DNA of 30,650 bases. Origin: CAUZRD01 sp963582255. Its GTDB lineage: Bacteria; Pseudomonadota; Alphaproteobacteria; Rhizobiales; TMED25. A program made the translations under genes and the position numbers. Of the stretch, positions 1 through 6,030 are shown piece after piece. The number at the start of each line of letters is the position of its first letter. Position 1 is the stretch's first letter. The notes beneath the pieces are model-generated. The model saw nothing but the letters and a program-made list of their open reading frames with translations, ran no database searches and was not told where the DNA came from. The stretch lies in NCBI GenBank assembly GCA_963582255.1, contig CAUZRD010000006.1, positions 1-30,650 of the forward strand, in the 5' to 3' direction.

Positions 1-291
1 GCTAAAAATGTCAGCATTTCCGCTATATGTATCATACCTATTCCCAATGCGAATCAATATACCCATAATAGTAGTCTTATTTTAGTTAACATGGCTCTTT
101 GGCAAAATATTGGCAAAGTATTTACACTCCTTTAGTGGATCTGGAACGCATGGATAGTAGGGTTATGGTTAGTTTTACTATTTTTATGAGTTAGAGAATA
201 TTTCGATGACCTATAGGTCTACTATTGAACCGGTTTTGGTGTAGGGATGTGTGCGCGGTGCGTTACCAACAAATCTACCATCTAGGTTTGT
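1..291. other. Gene-free left edge of the window
   Basis: No convincing coding region is seen here on either strand. The stretch is AT-rich. It holds an 8-bp tandem repeat at 99-117 and one arm of an inverted repeat that reaches into the 3' end of tRNA-Pro. What lies to the left is unknown. Confidence 0.5.
99..117. repeat. Tandem 8-bp repeat with one-turn spacing
   Basis: TTGGCAAA occurs at 99-106 and again at 110-117, separated by ATA, a period of 11 bp or about one helical turn. The surrounding 22 bp (CTTTG to CAAAG) is also an imperfect palindrome. This resembles a protein-binding site, but no neighbouring gene in the window is clearly controlled by it. Confidence 0.4.
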
Positions 292-295
292 TGGT
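265..295. repeat. 9-bp inverted repeat overlapping the tRNA-Pro 3' end
   Basis: ACCAACAAA at 265-273 is perfectly complementary to TTTGTTGGT at 287-295, with a 13-nt loop. The right arm includes the encoded ACCA end of tRNA-Pro (292-295). In the minus-strand transcript the tRNA 3' end would enter a trailer hairpin. No U-run follows, so an intrinsic terminator is not supported. A processing signal is possible. Confidence 0.55.
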
Positions 296-368
296 CGGAG
301 TGGCAGGATTTGAACCTGCGACCCCCTCGTCCCGAACGAGGTGCGCTACCAGGCTGCGCTACACTCCG
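292..368 (-). tRNA. tRNA-Pro(CGG)
   Basis: The 77-nt minus-strand sequence folds as a full cloverleaf. The acceptor strands CGGAGTG and CACTCCG pair. The T arm carries GGTTCAAATCC. The anticodon stem CCTCG/CGAGG encloses the loop TTCGGGA, giving anticodon CGG, which reads proline codon CCG. The CCA end is encoded after discriminator A. A good promoter lies just upstream. Confidence 0.95.
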
Positions 369-381
369 GACCGGCCAAGGG

Positions 382-410
382 TATATAGCGATGTACGGCA
401 TGTACGGCAA
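382..410 (-). promoter_or_regulatory. Sigma70-type promoter of tRNA-Pro
   Basis: On the minus strand, TTGCCG (405-410) and TATATA (382-387) are separated by exactly 17 bp, and the tRNA begins 13 nt further on. The spacer contains the tandem repeat GCCGTACAT GCCGTACAT, which starts inside the -35 box. Spacing and position fit a stable-RNA promoter. Confidence 0.65.
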
Positions 411-558
411 GACAGTTGGTGGATAGGTTTTTTATGAACGCATGTTCTGTATCTTTTTGACTTCGGGGCTGGAGATTTTTGGCGCGACGATGTAAAGGCA
501 TGATCGTCAGTGCAGTTGGGCCGGCATCGTTGAGCTATCGGCGGCCAAAGCGCTAAAT

Positions 559-632
559 TGGGGCGTAGCCAAGCGGTAAGGCATCGGGTTTTGATCCCGT
601 GATCGCAGGTTCGATCCCTGCCGCCCCAGCCA
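559..632 (+). tRNA. tRNA-Gln(UUG)
   Basis: A 74-nt cloverleaf with acceptor strands TGGGGCG and CGCCCCA, a GGTTCGATCC T-arm sequence and an encoded CCA end after discriminator G. The anticodon loop TTTTGAT gives anticodon UUG, reading glutamine CAA/CAG. The next gene starts 53 nt downstream with no clear terminator between. No convincing promoter was found at a normal distance upstream. Confidence 0.95.
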
Positions 633-685
633 TCGACCGCTGCTCGCCATGGCCTTCGGGCAGGGACAAGTCAGAGGAGAGACCA

Positions 686-1417
686 ATGGACGATCGAGCA
701 TACTGGATTACTTGGTACGATCTGCCCGAGGAAAAGCACGAAGATCACCAGGCATGGTTTCAGGAAAGTTATATTCCTAAAATGCTTGGCCTGCCCGGAG
801 TTCTCTGGGGAGCTCACTATGGAGCCAAGACTAATATTGTGCCTTTGGGCGGAGGTCAGGGGCGGGTAAAACATCACGCAGCGCCTGGTGAGGTGCCTGG
901 TGGCAAGGAATTCATCCTGATATTTGGCGCAGCAACGCCGCATGTGTTTTCAGATCCGGGAGCGGCAGCATTTCATGAAGGTCTAACACGCGAGGATCGC
1001 TCGATGTTGGAGGCAATGCAAGGCGTGCGGACTAATCTGATGCTTGAAGAGGCGCGTGTAGTTGGGCCGGGTGTTGATCCAGAAACACCGGTTGCTCCTG
1101 CGATCCAGCTTGGGAGTTTCAATGCTGTCCGTCCAGATGTAGAAAATGAGCTTTCAACTTGGTATGCTCGCTGGCGATTGCCGTCGATTTCAAAGGTACC
1201 GGGAATTGTTCGGGTGCGAAAACTTGTCTCGGTCGCGGGGTGGGCAAAACACGCTTGTTTTTATGAGTTTAACTCCCTAGCAGAGCGAGACCAGAACTTT
1301 GTCCATTATGAAGATGGTAATCCAGAAATGGTCGCATGGTCGAGTAACATAGTTGCAGATCTCGTTCATGCAACGCCGGGGGCTATCGTGGCCGAGCGTA
1401 TTTGGCCCAGCCGTTGA
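686..1417 (+). CDS. Hypothetical protein, dimeric alpha/beta-barrel-like duplicated domain
   Basis: This 243-aa protein is not assigned to a characterised family. It appears to contain two ferredoxin-like (dimeric alpha/beta-barrel, EthD/Dabb-like) halves. The first begins YWITWYDLPEEKHEDHQAWF and includes IPKMLGLPGVLWGAHY. The second starts near residue 138 with IQLGSFNAVRPDVENELSTW and carries LPSISKVPGIVRVRKL. Both show the pattern strand, helix with WY/WF, helix with a PG turn, strand. No signal peptide or membrane segment is seen. An in-frame ATG at 599 lies inside tRNA-Gln; ATG 686 has AGAGGAGA 5 nt upstream and is preferred. It leads a plus-strand group with two SMP-30-like genes, which suggests a shared catabolic or detoxifying role; this is inference. 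Confidence 0.75.
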   Translation: MDDRAYWITWYDLPEEKHEDHQAWFQESYIPKMLGLPGVLWGAHYGAKTNIVPLGGGQGRVKHHAAPGEVPGGKEFILIFGAATPHVFSDPGAAAFHEGLTREDRSMLEAMQGVRTNLMLEEARVVGPGVDPETPVAPAIQLGSFNAVRPDVENELSTWYARWRLPSISKVPGIVRVRKLVSVAGWAKHACFYEFNSLAERDQNFVHYEDGNPEMVAWSSNIVADLVHATPGAIVAERIWPSR

Positions 1418-1515
1418 ATGAGCTAGTCACTGAATTGGAAAGTTTTTATCTAGGTTGTTTTTTTAGGTGAAATATTACTGTATGGGGCTTGCCCAACATT
1501 GCCCGTGCATGCGGT

Positions 1516-1533
1516 AATCAGTGCGCAGTGATT
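1516..1533. repeat. Operator-like 18-bp palindrome upstream of SMP-30 gene
   Basis: AATCAGTGCGCAGTGATT matches its own reverse complement at 16 of 18 positions, with a TGCGCA core. It lies 84 nt before the SMP-30 start at 1618 in a 200-nt intergenic region. Position and symmetry fit a binding site for a dimeric regulator. No regulator gene is present nearby, so this is a proposal only. Confidence 0.35.
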
Positions 1534-1617
1534 GGGCCGGCGCGCATTGGCTCCGATGAATGAATATGCGCAGGGTTGACATCTGCCCTGGGGGCAACAG
1601 ACAGAAAGGACGTTGTG

Positions 1618-2541
1618 ATGCACGGATCGCTTGAAACCATTGCGGTAGGGGTCGACCTCTGTGCTCAGGGTTGGCAGGACATCATCGATCCAAATCCACC
1701 GGTCGAGGTGATCGCGCGTGATATTGTTTTTGGTGAGGGCCCTACCTGGGATGCTAAAAACAAGAAGTTATGGTTCACTGATATTATTTCTGAGCGTCTT
1801 TGGACCTGGGAAGAAGGAGTTGGCCAAACCCTGATCCTTGATCCATCGGATAAAGCAAACGGAACTTGTCTTGATCTCGATAATCGTCTGATTGTTGCTG
1901 GTTGGGGTGGGCGTACTATTTTTCGGCGTGAGAATGACGGTAGCTGGAGCACTATTTCGGCTGAATATAAGGGTAATAAATACAATAGTCCTAATGATAT
2001 AGTCGTGAAATCAGATGGGTCGATCTGGTTCACCGATCCGCCGGGGGGATTGCTCAATGTGGGCATGGTCAAGCACGATCTGCAGCGTCATCTGAGAACG
2101 CAGCCTGTATTCAGAGTTTCGCCGGATGGTAAGGATATTTCGATTGTTACCGAAGATCTTGTTTATCCGAACGGTCTTTGTTTTTCACCTGACGAAAAAA
2201 TTCTTTATGTAAATTGTAGCCGGGAACAACTCATTCGTGCCTATGACGTTGGTACGGATGGCGATGTTGGGCCAGGCCGTATATTTTATCAGTACTCCAG
2301 TCCAGAGCGTGGCGTTCCCGATGGAATGAAATGTGATGTCGCTGGCAATGTGTGGTGTACTGGGCCTGGCGGCACATGGGTGCATGCTCCCTCAGGTGAT
2401 CCGATAGTACGCATTCGCACCGATGGGCATCACCCCACTAATATTGCTTTCGGCGAAGAGGACTGGAAAACTCTGTTCATCACCATGGTAGGATCTGTTG
2501 TGCGCACACGGTTAAATATTGCTGGAGTGCCTTCGCGTTAG
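1618..2541 (+). CDS. SMP-30/gluconolactonase family beta-propeller hydrolase
   Basis: A 307-aa protein of the SMP-30/gluconolactonase/LRE-like family. These six-bladed propellers use a divalent metal to hydrolyse sugar lactones or similar esters. The three family metal ligands are visible: Glu40 in FGEGPTW, Asn126 in SPND and the Asp in VPDGMKCD. Blade motifs such as LWFTD, SIWFTDP and YPNGLCFSPDEKILYVNCS recur along the chain. The TTG-initiated longer frame from 1576 is less likely: ATG 1618 has AAGGA at 1606-1610, 7 nt upstream. No signal peptide is seen, so it is probably cytoplasmic. It sits between the barrel-like protein and a diverged paralogue. The substrate cannot be told from sequence. 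Confidence 0.85.
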   Translation: MHGSLETIAVGVDLCAQGWQDIIDPNPPVEVIARDIVFGEGPTWDAKNKKLWFTDIISERLWTWEEGVGQTLILDPSDKANGTCLDLDNRLIVAGWGGRTIFRRENDGSWSTISAEYKGNKYNSPNDIVVKSDGSIWFTDPPGGLLNVGMVKHDLQRHLRTQPVFRVSPDGKDISIVTEDLVYPNGLCFSPDEKILYVNCSREQLIRAYDVGTDGDVGPGRIFYQYSSPERGVPDGMKCDVAGNVWCTGPGGTWVHAPSGDPIVRIRTDGHHPTNIAFGEEDWKTLFITMVGSVVRTRLNIAGVPSR

Positions 2542-2643
2542 TATTTTTTTTTGAATGGATTGGACTAGTACGTCAACGCGCTAAATAAAACACGCTGATG
2601 TCCGTCTGGACTGAGCAGAAGAACAGGACCGGGAGATATACGA

Positions 2644-3537
2644 ATGTCGTGGAAATTCGAACAGGTTTCAGGCCCCTATAAGGGGCGTATGGGCGGATTG
2701 GCATGGGACGGATCTGGGATGCTGTTCAGTGCTGTTTCTGAAGAAAGAATTATGCGCTTTGATCCGGCAAGTGGTGCTGTTGATGAGTTTCGTTGGTGGA
2801 CGGGAAAGGTGAATGGCATTGCTCTAGCAAGCGACGGGTCAGTGTTCGGTGCTCAGGAGGCTGGACGGCGGGTTGTGCTCTTTAAGAAGGACGGTACTGC
2901 CGTACAGACACAAGATCTTCTGGATGGAGCTCATCATAACCAACCAGTTGATGTTGCAGTTGATACGAAAGGAAGTGTTTGGATTGCCGATCCCTATGGT
3001 TCGGAGCCGCCCTATGGTCCCCCAGCCTATCCGTTTTTACCCCATGCCTCGGTCCTGCGCATGGACGCGTATGGTCAGAATATGTGGCGCCTAACGCGAG
3101 TTACCAAAGATACGACCGCCCCTAGAGCTATCCTTCTCTCCGCGGATGAAAAAACGCTTTATGTAGCAGATGGTGATATCGCCCGTGGTGATGTCTGTCA
3201 GTTGCATGCCTATCCGTTAAACGATCATCGCAGTGCCGGAACGCGTAGGACTCTTTTGAATCTGGCTTTCGGAGAGCGCGGTATTGAGGGTATGTGCCTT
3301 GATATTGATGGGAATATCATCGCATGCATGGGATGGAGTCAGAGTGGAAAACCTCCATCTATTGTGGTGATTTCGCCAGTAGGGACCATCATTGAAACCC
3401 ATCCATCTCCGGCCGATATGCCAATGCGTTGTGCTTTTGGTGACGATAATTTGGCTTCACTCTATGTAAGTTCTGGCGATGGTGGCCTTTACCGGGCACA
3501 AGATATTGGACGCCGCGGTCTGGTGAGAAAGCGCTGA
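2644..3537 (+). CDS. Diverged SMP-30/gluconolactonase-like beta-propeller protein
   Basis: A 297-aa protein with propeller repeats such as VDVAVDTKGSVWIADP, AILLSADEKTLYVADGD and IEGMCLDIDGNIIACMGW, placing it in the SMP-30/strictosidine-synthase-like superfamily. Compared with its upstream neighbour the metal-site motifs are altered. The EGP motif is replaced by MGGLAW and the DG of the third motif by EG. Its activity may therefore differ or be lost. ATG 2644 follows GGGAGA at 2631-2636. It lies 102 nt after the preceding gene and its stop codon directly abuts the stop of the convergent transporter. Co-function with the upstream propeller is inferred from adjacency. Confidence 0.8.
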   Translation: MSWKFEQVSGPYKGRMGGLAWDGSGMLFSAVSEERIMRFDPASGAVDEFRWWTGKVNGIALASDGSVFGAQEAGRRVVLFKKDGTAVQTQDLLDGAHHNQPVDVAVDTKGSVWIADPYGSEPPYGPPAYPFLPHASVLRMDAYGQNMWRLTRVTKDTTAPRAILLSADEKTLYVADGDIARGDVCQLHAYPLNDHRSAGTRRTLLNLAFGERGIEGMCLDIDGNIIACMGWSQSGKPPSIVVISPVGTIIETHPSPADMPMRCAFGDDNLASLYVSSGDGGLYRAQDIGRRGLVRKR

Positions 3538-3544
3538 TCAGCGC
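3531..3544. repeat. Perfect 14-bp palindrome spanning two convergent stop codons
   Basis: GCGCTGATCAGCGC is its own reverse complement. Its centre TGATCA provides the TGA stop of the plus-strand propeller gene and the TGA stop of the minus-strand EamA gene, with no base between them. As RNA it gives a 5-bp stem with a GATC loop on both strands. It may help 3'-end formation for both genes, although no U-run follows. Confidence 0.6.
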
Positions 3545-4461
3545 ATTAGTCGTGCCCTTATCTGGTCGCGTCTAACCGCAATGAAAGATGCCGCGATGAT
3601 CAGAGAGATGCCTGCTAGCGCATCCAGCGTTGGGATTTCATCAAAAATGATAAAGCCAAATAGTGCGGCTGCGACTAGCCGGAAATATTCGATGGTTCCC
3701 ATGATAGATGCTTCGCCATGACGGTATGAATTAATGAAGCACCAGTTGGACAAGATGCTGGCGATCATTAACACGCCAAATACTGGAGCGGCATCCCATG
3801 TAATTGGCTGCCAGGTTAGAATACTTGGTATGATACATAATACAGTTAGACCGATTGCCGGATAGCACATGATCGTCACCGTTGCGTCGGTTGTGGTAAG
3901 TTTCTTGATCACCATAACAACGCAGGCATTTGTAAAAGCACCCACAGCAGCAATAAGCGTCGCATCGTTCAAAGCGTCTGCCGTTGGATCGAGCATCACG
4001 GTAACGCCTGCTAGTCCAATAGCCGCGGCGAACCAGCCGATGACACCCACCTTTTCACCAAAAATAACTGCAGCCAACCCGACAACAAATATGGCACGGG
4101 AAAAGCTGATTGCACTTGCTACGGCGAGAGGTAGGTGGGCCACAGCATGGAACATACTAATAATGACGATGAATCCAAGGCAGACGCGAAGAACCTGCAG
4201 ACTAAATCTATTTGATATTAGTACAGATCCCCGGCTGCGAAGGATCACGGGTGTGAGCATAAATCCAACGCCTAAAGAACGGATCAATACGATTTGCCAA
4301 ACCGAATAGGACGCTGATAAATCCTTAGCCGCCGCTAACATTGCCGCCAATGTAAAACTTGACAGAACTACCAGCACTGCTCCAACAACATTTCCGCCAT
4401 AGCGCGCAGAAAATTTTTCAAGAATACGTGGAAGATACCCCGTCGCATCGTAGCTAGCCAT
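3538..4461 (-). CDS. EamA/DMT-family transporter
   Basis: A 307-aa integral membrane protein with about ten hydrophobic helices in two homologous halves, the EamA (drug/metabolite transporter, RhaT-like) layout. The first half includes VVLSSFTLAAMLAAAKDLSA and VWQIVLIRSLGVGFML; the second includes CFINSYRHGEASIMGTIEYF and ALFGFIIFDEIP. Such proteins export or import small metabolites across the inner membrane; the substrate is unknown. ATG 4461 is preceded by CAGGA. It converges on the SMP-30 cluster with zero spacing, so it may handle a related compound, but divergent function is equally possible. Confidence 0.85.
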   Translation of the reverse strand: MASYDATGYLPRILEKFSARYGGNVVGAVLVVLSSFTLAAMLAAAKDLSASYSVWQIVLIRSLGVGFMLTPVILRSRGSVLISNRFSLQVLRVCLGFIVIISMFHAVAHLPLAVASAISFSRAIFVVGLAAVIFGEKVGVIGWFAAAIGLAGVTVMLDPTADALNDATLIAAVGAFTNACVVMVIKKLTTTDATVTIMCYPAIGLTVLCIIPSILTWQPITWDAAPVFGVLMIASILSNWCFINSYRHGEASIMGTIEYFRLVAAALFGFIIFDEIPTLDALAGISLIIAASFIAVRRDQIRARLMR

Positions 4462-4647
4462 GGGTGTTGAGCATCCTGTGGGTTAAAGTTAAAAAACCGA
4501 TGTAATGCTCTATATGTAAAGTGGGTTGTGAGGGTATAGCTTGGCAGACCCTCAGCTTAATGGGAGTTATCTTCCTGTGATGTGTAGGTAACCATTGCCG
4601 TTTGCAAATGATGACGGACCCTTCTCTCGGCGTGCTGGTCTGTCTTT

Positions 4648-5166
4648 TTAGATTGTAGCATTTTCTCGTTTGGACAAATTCCAGCCTGCGCGCGGAAAGT
4701 GGCAGGTATAACCGCTTGGAAACCGTTCCAGGTAATCTTGATGCTCAGGCTCGGCTTCCCAGAAATCCGAGGCTCGAGAGACTGTGGTAACAACATTCCC
4801 AGGCCACAAGCCGGACGCGTTGACATCATCTATTGTCCGGATTGCCTCATTATGCTGCTCCTCAGAGCAAAAATAGATCTCTGAGCGGTAAGACGGCCCT
4901 ACATCATTGCCCTGTCGGTTCAAAGTGGATGGGTCGTGGATTTGGAAGAAAAACTCTAGAATGTCACGATAACTTGTTATTTTAGTGTCGAATTCCATCT
5001 CGATCGCTTCGGCATGGGAGCCATGGTTTTGGTAGGTCGCATTAGGAATATCACCTCCTGTATATCCGACGCGTGTTTTAAGAATTCCTGGCCGTTTTCG
5101 GATGAGGTCCTGCATACCCCAAAAACATCCTCCAGCGAGCACAGCGCGTTCAGTTGTGTTTATCAT
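4648..5166 (-). CDS. msrA: Peptide-methionine (S)-S-oxide reductase MsrA
   Basis: This 172-aa enzyme repairs the S-epimer of methionine sulfoxide in proteins and free methionine. The catalytic motif GCFWG lies at residues 13-17 with its reactive Cys14. Typical family motifs follow: TRVGYTGG, HAEAIEMEFD, FFFQIHDPSTLNRQGNDVG and YRSEIYF. The C-terminus (YTCHFPRAGWNL) lacks the extra cysteine pair of some MsrA forms; Cys in YTCHF may resolve the sulfenic acid. Length is normal for the family. ATG 5166 follows AAGG. It appears to be a single-gene unit with gene-free DNA upstream and 186 nt between it and the EamA gene. Confidence 0.95.
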   Translation of the reverse strand: MINTTERAVLAGGCFWGMQDLIRKRPGILKTRVGYTGGDIPNATYQNHGSHAEAIEMEFDTKITSYRDILEFFFQIHDPSTLNRQGNDVGPSYRSEIYFCSEEQHNEAIRTIDDVNASGLWPGNVVTTVSRASDFWEAEPEHQDYLERFPSGYTCHFPRAGWNLSKRENATI

Positions 5167-5397
5167 TAGATATGCCTTATCTTGGCGGTGATCACGAACA
5201 TATGGAGTATGTCGCTGTTTACATCTAGTTGCGCATCCCTACGTGCATTAGAGTTCCGCTCGTGGGGGGGGATGAACGGTATGTATTGGCGAGTCATAAT
5301 GGTGGTTAGGTGACATGCTGCTGTGGAAACGAATTGAAGATATTAATGTACTATATGTATTAGATTTCGGATTAGTAACTTGCCCACATCGCTTATC

Positions 5398-5412
5398 TTG
5401 CATGATATGCAA
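5398..5412. repeat. Short perfect inverted repeat
   Basis: TTGCAT and ATGCAA (6-bp arms) flank GAT. The element is operator-like but lies more than 200 nt from msrA and about 110 nt beyond the 3' end of tRNA-Glu, so it has no obvious target. Confidence 0.3.
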
Positions 5413-5470
5413 CACCTAGAATACGGTGAGGCCTAAACTTGTTTCCAAAGTAGTATAGAGGGTGGATTGA

Positions 5471-5501
5471 TAAAAAAGAAATACAAGAATATATTGTATT
5501 T
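5471..5501 (-). terminator. Intrinsic terminator of tRNA-Glu
   Basis: On the minus strand AAATACAA (5494-5501) pairs with TTGTATTT (5479-5486) around a 7-nt loop. CTTTTTTA follows immediately. The 8-bp stem is all weak pairs except two, yet the U-tract is strong. It lies 22 nt beyond the end of tRNA-Glu. Confidence 0.6.
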
Positions 5502-5522
5502 ATTGTGTTATCTAGAATTTGT

Positions 5523-5597
5523 TGGCGCCCCCAAGGGGAATCGAACCCCTGTTTCCGGCGTGAGAGGCCGGCGTCCTAACCGCTAGACGATGGGGGC
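5523..5597 (-). tRNA. tRNA-Glu(CUC)
   Basis: A 75-nt cloverleaf on the minus strand. Acceptor strands GCCCCCA and TGGGGGC pair, followed by discriminator G and encoded CCA. The T arm holds GGTTCGATTCC. The anticodon stem CCGGC/GCCGG encloses CTCTCAC, giving anticodon CUC for glutamate codon GAG. It has its own promoter and terminator candidates. Confidence 0.95.
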
Positions 5598-5614
5598 GAC
5601 GCTGAATTGAAACC

Positions 5615-5642
5615 TATATCTGTAGGAACAGTGTTCAGGCAA
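5615..5642 (-). promoter_or_regulatory. Probable promoter of tRNA-Glu
   Basis: Minus-strand TTGCCT (5637-5642) and GATATA (5615-5620) are 16 bp apart; TATAGG (5613-5618) at 18 bp is an alternative -10. The tRNA starts about 17 nt after the -10. The spacer contains the palindrome GAACAGTGTTC. The element lies between the tRNA and the 3' end of the upstream membrane-protein gene. Confidence 0.5.
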
Positions 5643-5646
5643 GCCC

Positions 5647-6030
5647 TCAGCGTAGTTCTGTGGTCAGATTAAACCGACCAAGAATGCGCCCTCTCTCGGT
5701 ATCAAGGACAATCAATTCAGACGAATTATCATCTTCTCGAAGGGTCAAAACGGCGCGCTTTCCGGAAAAAGCAAGGTCTTCGATGATAACTTTCGGTCCA
5801 ACCGTGATGTCGGTAGTAAAACTTGATAGCCCGTTTTTTATATCATCAGAGCTGGTATTAGGTGGATTGGCAATTCGGTATCCAATGGTGATAAAAACGA
5901 CTAGGAAACCAACGATGAGTATGACACCCATCAATATGACGACAAACTTCAACCCCTGTGGCGCAGGTATTGGCTGCTCGCGGGCCGGATCGGATGGCGC
6001 AGTGACTTGCGCAGATGGATGAGGGTCCAT
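5647..6030 (-). CDS. Small single-pass membrane protein (DUF6476-like)
   Basis: A 127-aa protein with a proline-rich cytoplasmic N-terminus, one strong transmembrane helix (about residues 28-50, FVVILMGVILIVGFLVVFIT) and a soluble domain that is probably periplasmic. The latter contains short beta-like segments such as AVLTLREDDNSSELIVLD and TERGRILGRF. Alphaproteobacteria often carry a small protein of this type divergent from the RluA-family synthase next to rpoH, so I compare it with DUF6476. The function is unknown. Its start codon overlaps the divergent pseudouridine synthase start by 2 nt, so the two genes must share promoter DNA. Confidence 0.75.
   Translation of the reverse strand: MDPHPSAQVTAPSDPAREQPIPAPQGLKFVVILMGVILIVGFLVVFITIGYRIANPPNTSSDDIKNGLSSFTTDITVGPKVIIEDLAFSGKRAVLTLREDDNSSELIVLDTERGRILGRFNLTTELR

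Larger units (their letters stand above)
5167..5522. other. Gene-free region between msrA and tRNA-Glu
   Basis: No supported coding region in 356 nt. It should contain the msrA promoter (minus strand), but no clear -35/-10 pair was seen. It also holds a C/G-rich tract near 5263-5270, a short perfect inverted repeat at 5398-5412 and the AT-rich terminator of tRNA-Glu at its right end. Confidence 0.5.

Noticed and set aside
225..437. 70-residue open frame on the plus strand
   Set aside because: It runs through the antisense of tRNA-Pro; the protein-like text is the usual translation of a tRNA gene.
553..558. TTGAGC and CTAAAT as a promoter of tRNA-Gln
   Set aside because: The spacing is 17 bp, but the -10 ends directly at the first tRNA base, leaving no room for a start site.
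599..685. Longer N-terminus for the 686 gene, starting inside tRNA-Gln
   Set aside because: The first ATG lies in the tRNA, has no ribosome binding site, and ATG 686 has a strong one.
5625..5636. GAACAGTGTTC near the tRNA-Glu promoter as an SOS operator
   Set aside because: The spacing is 3 nt, which fits neither the alphaproteobacterial direct repeat nor the Gram-positive LexA site.
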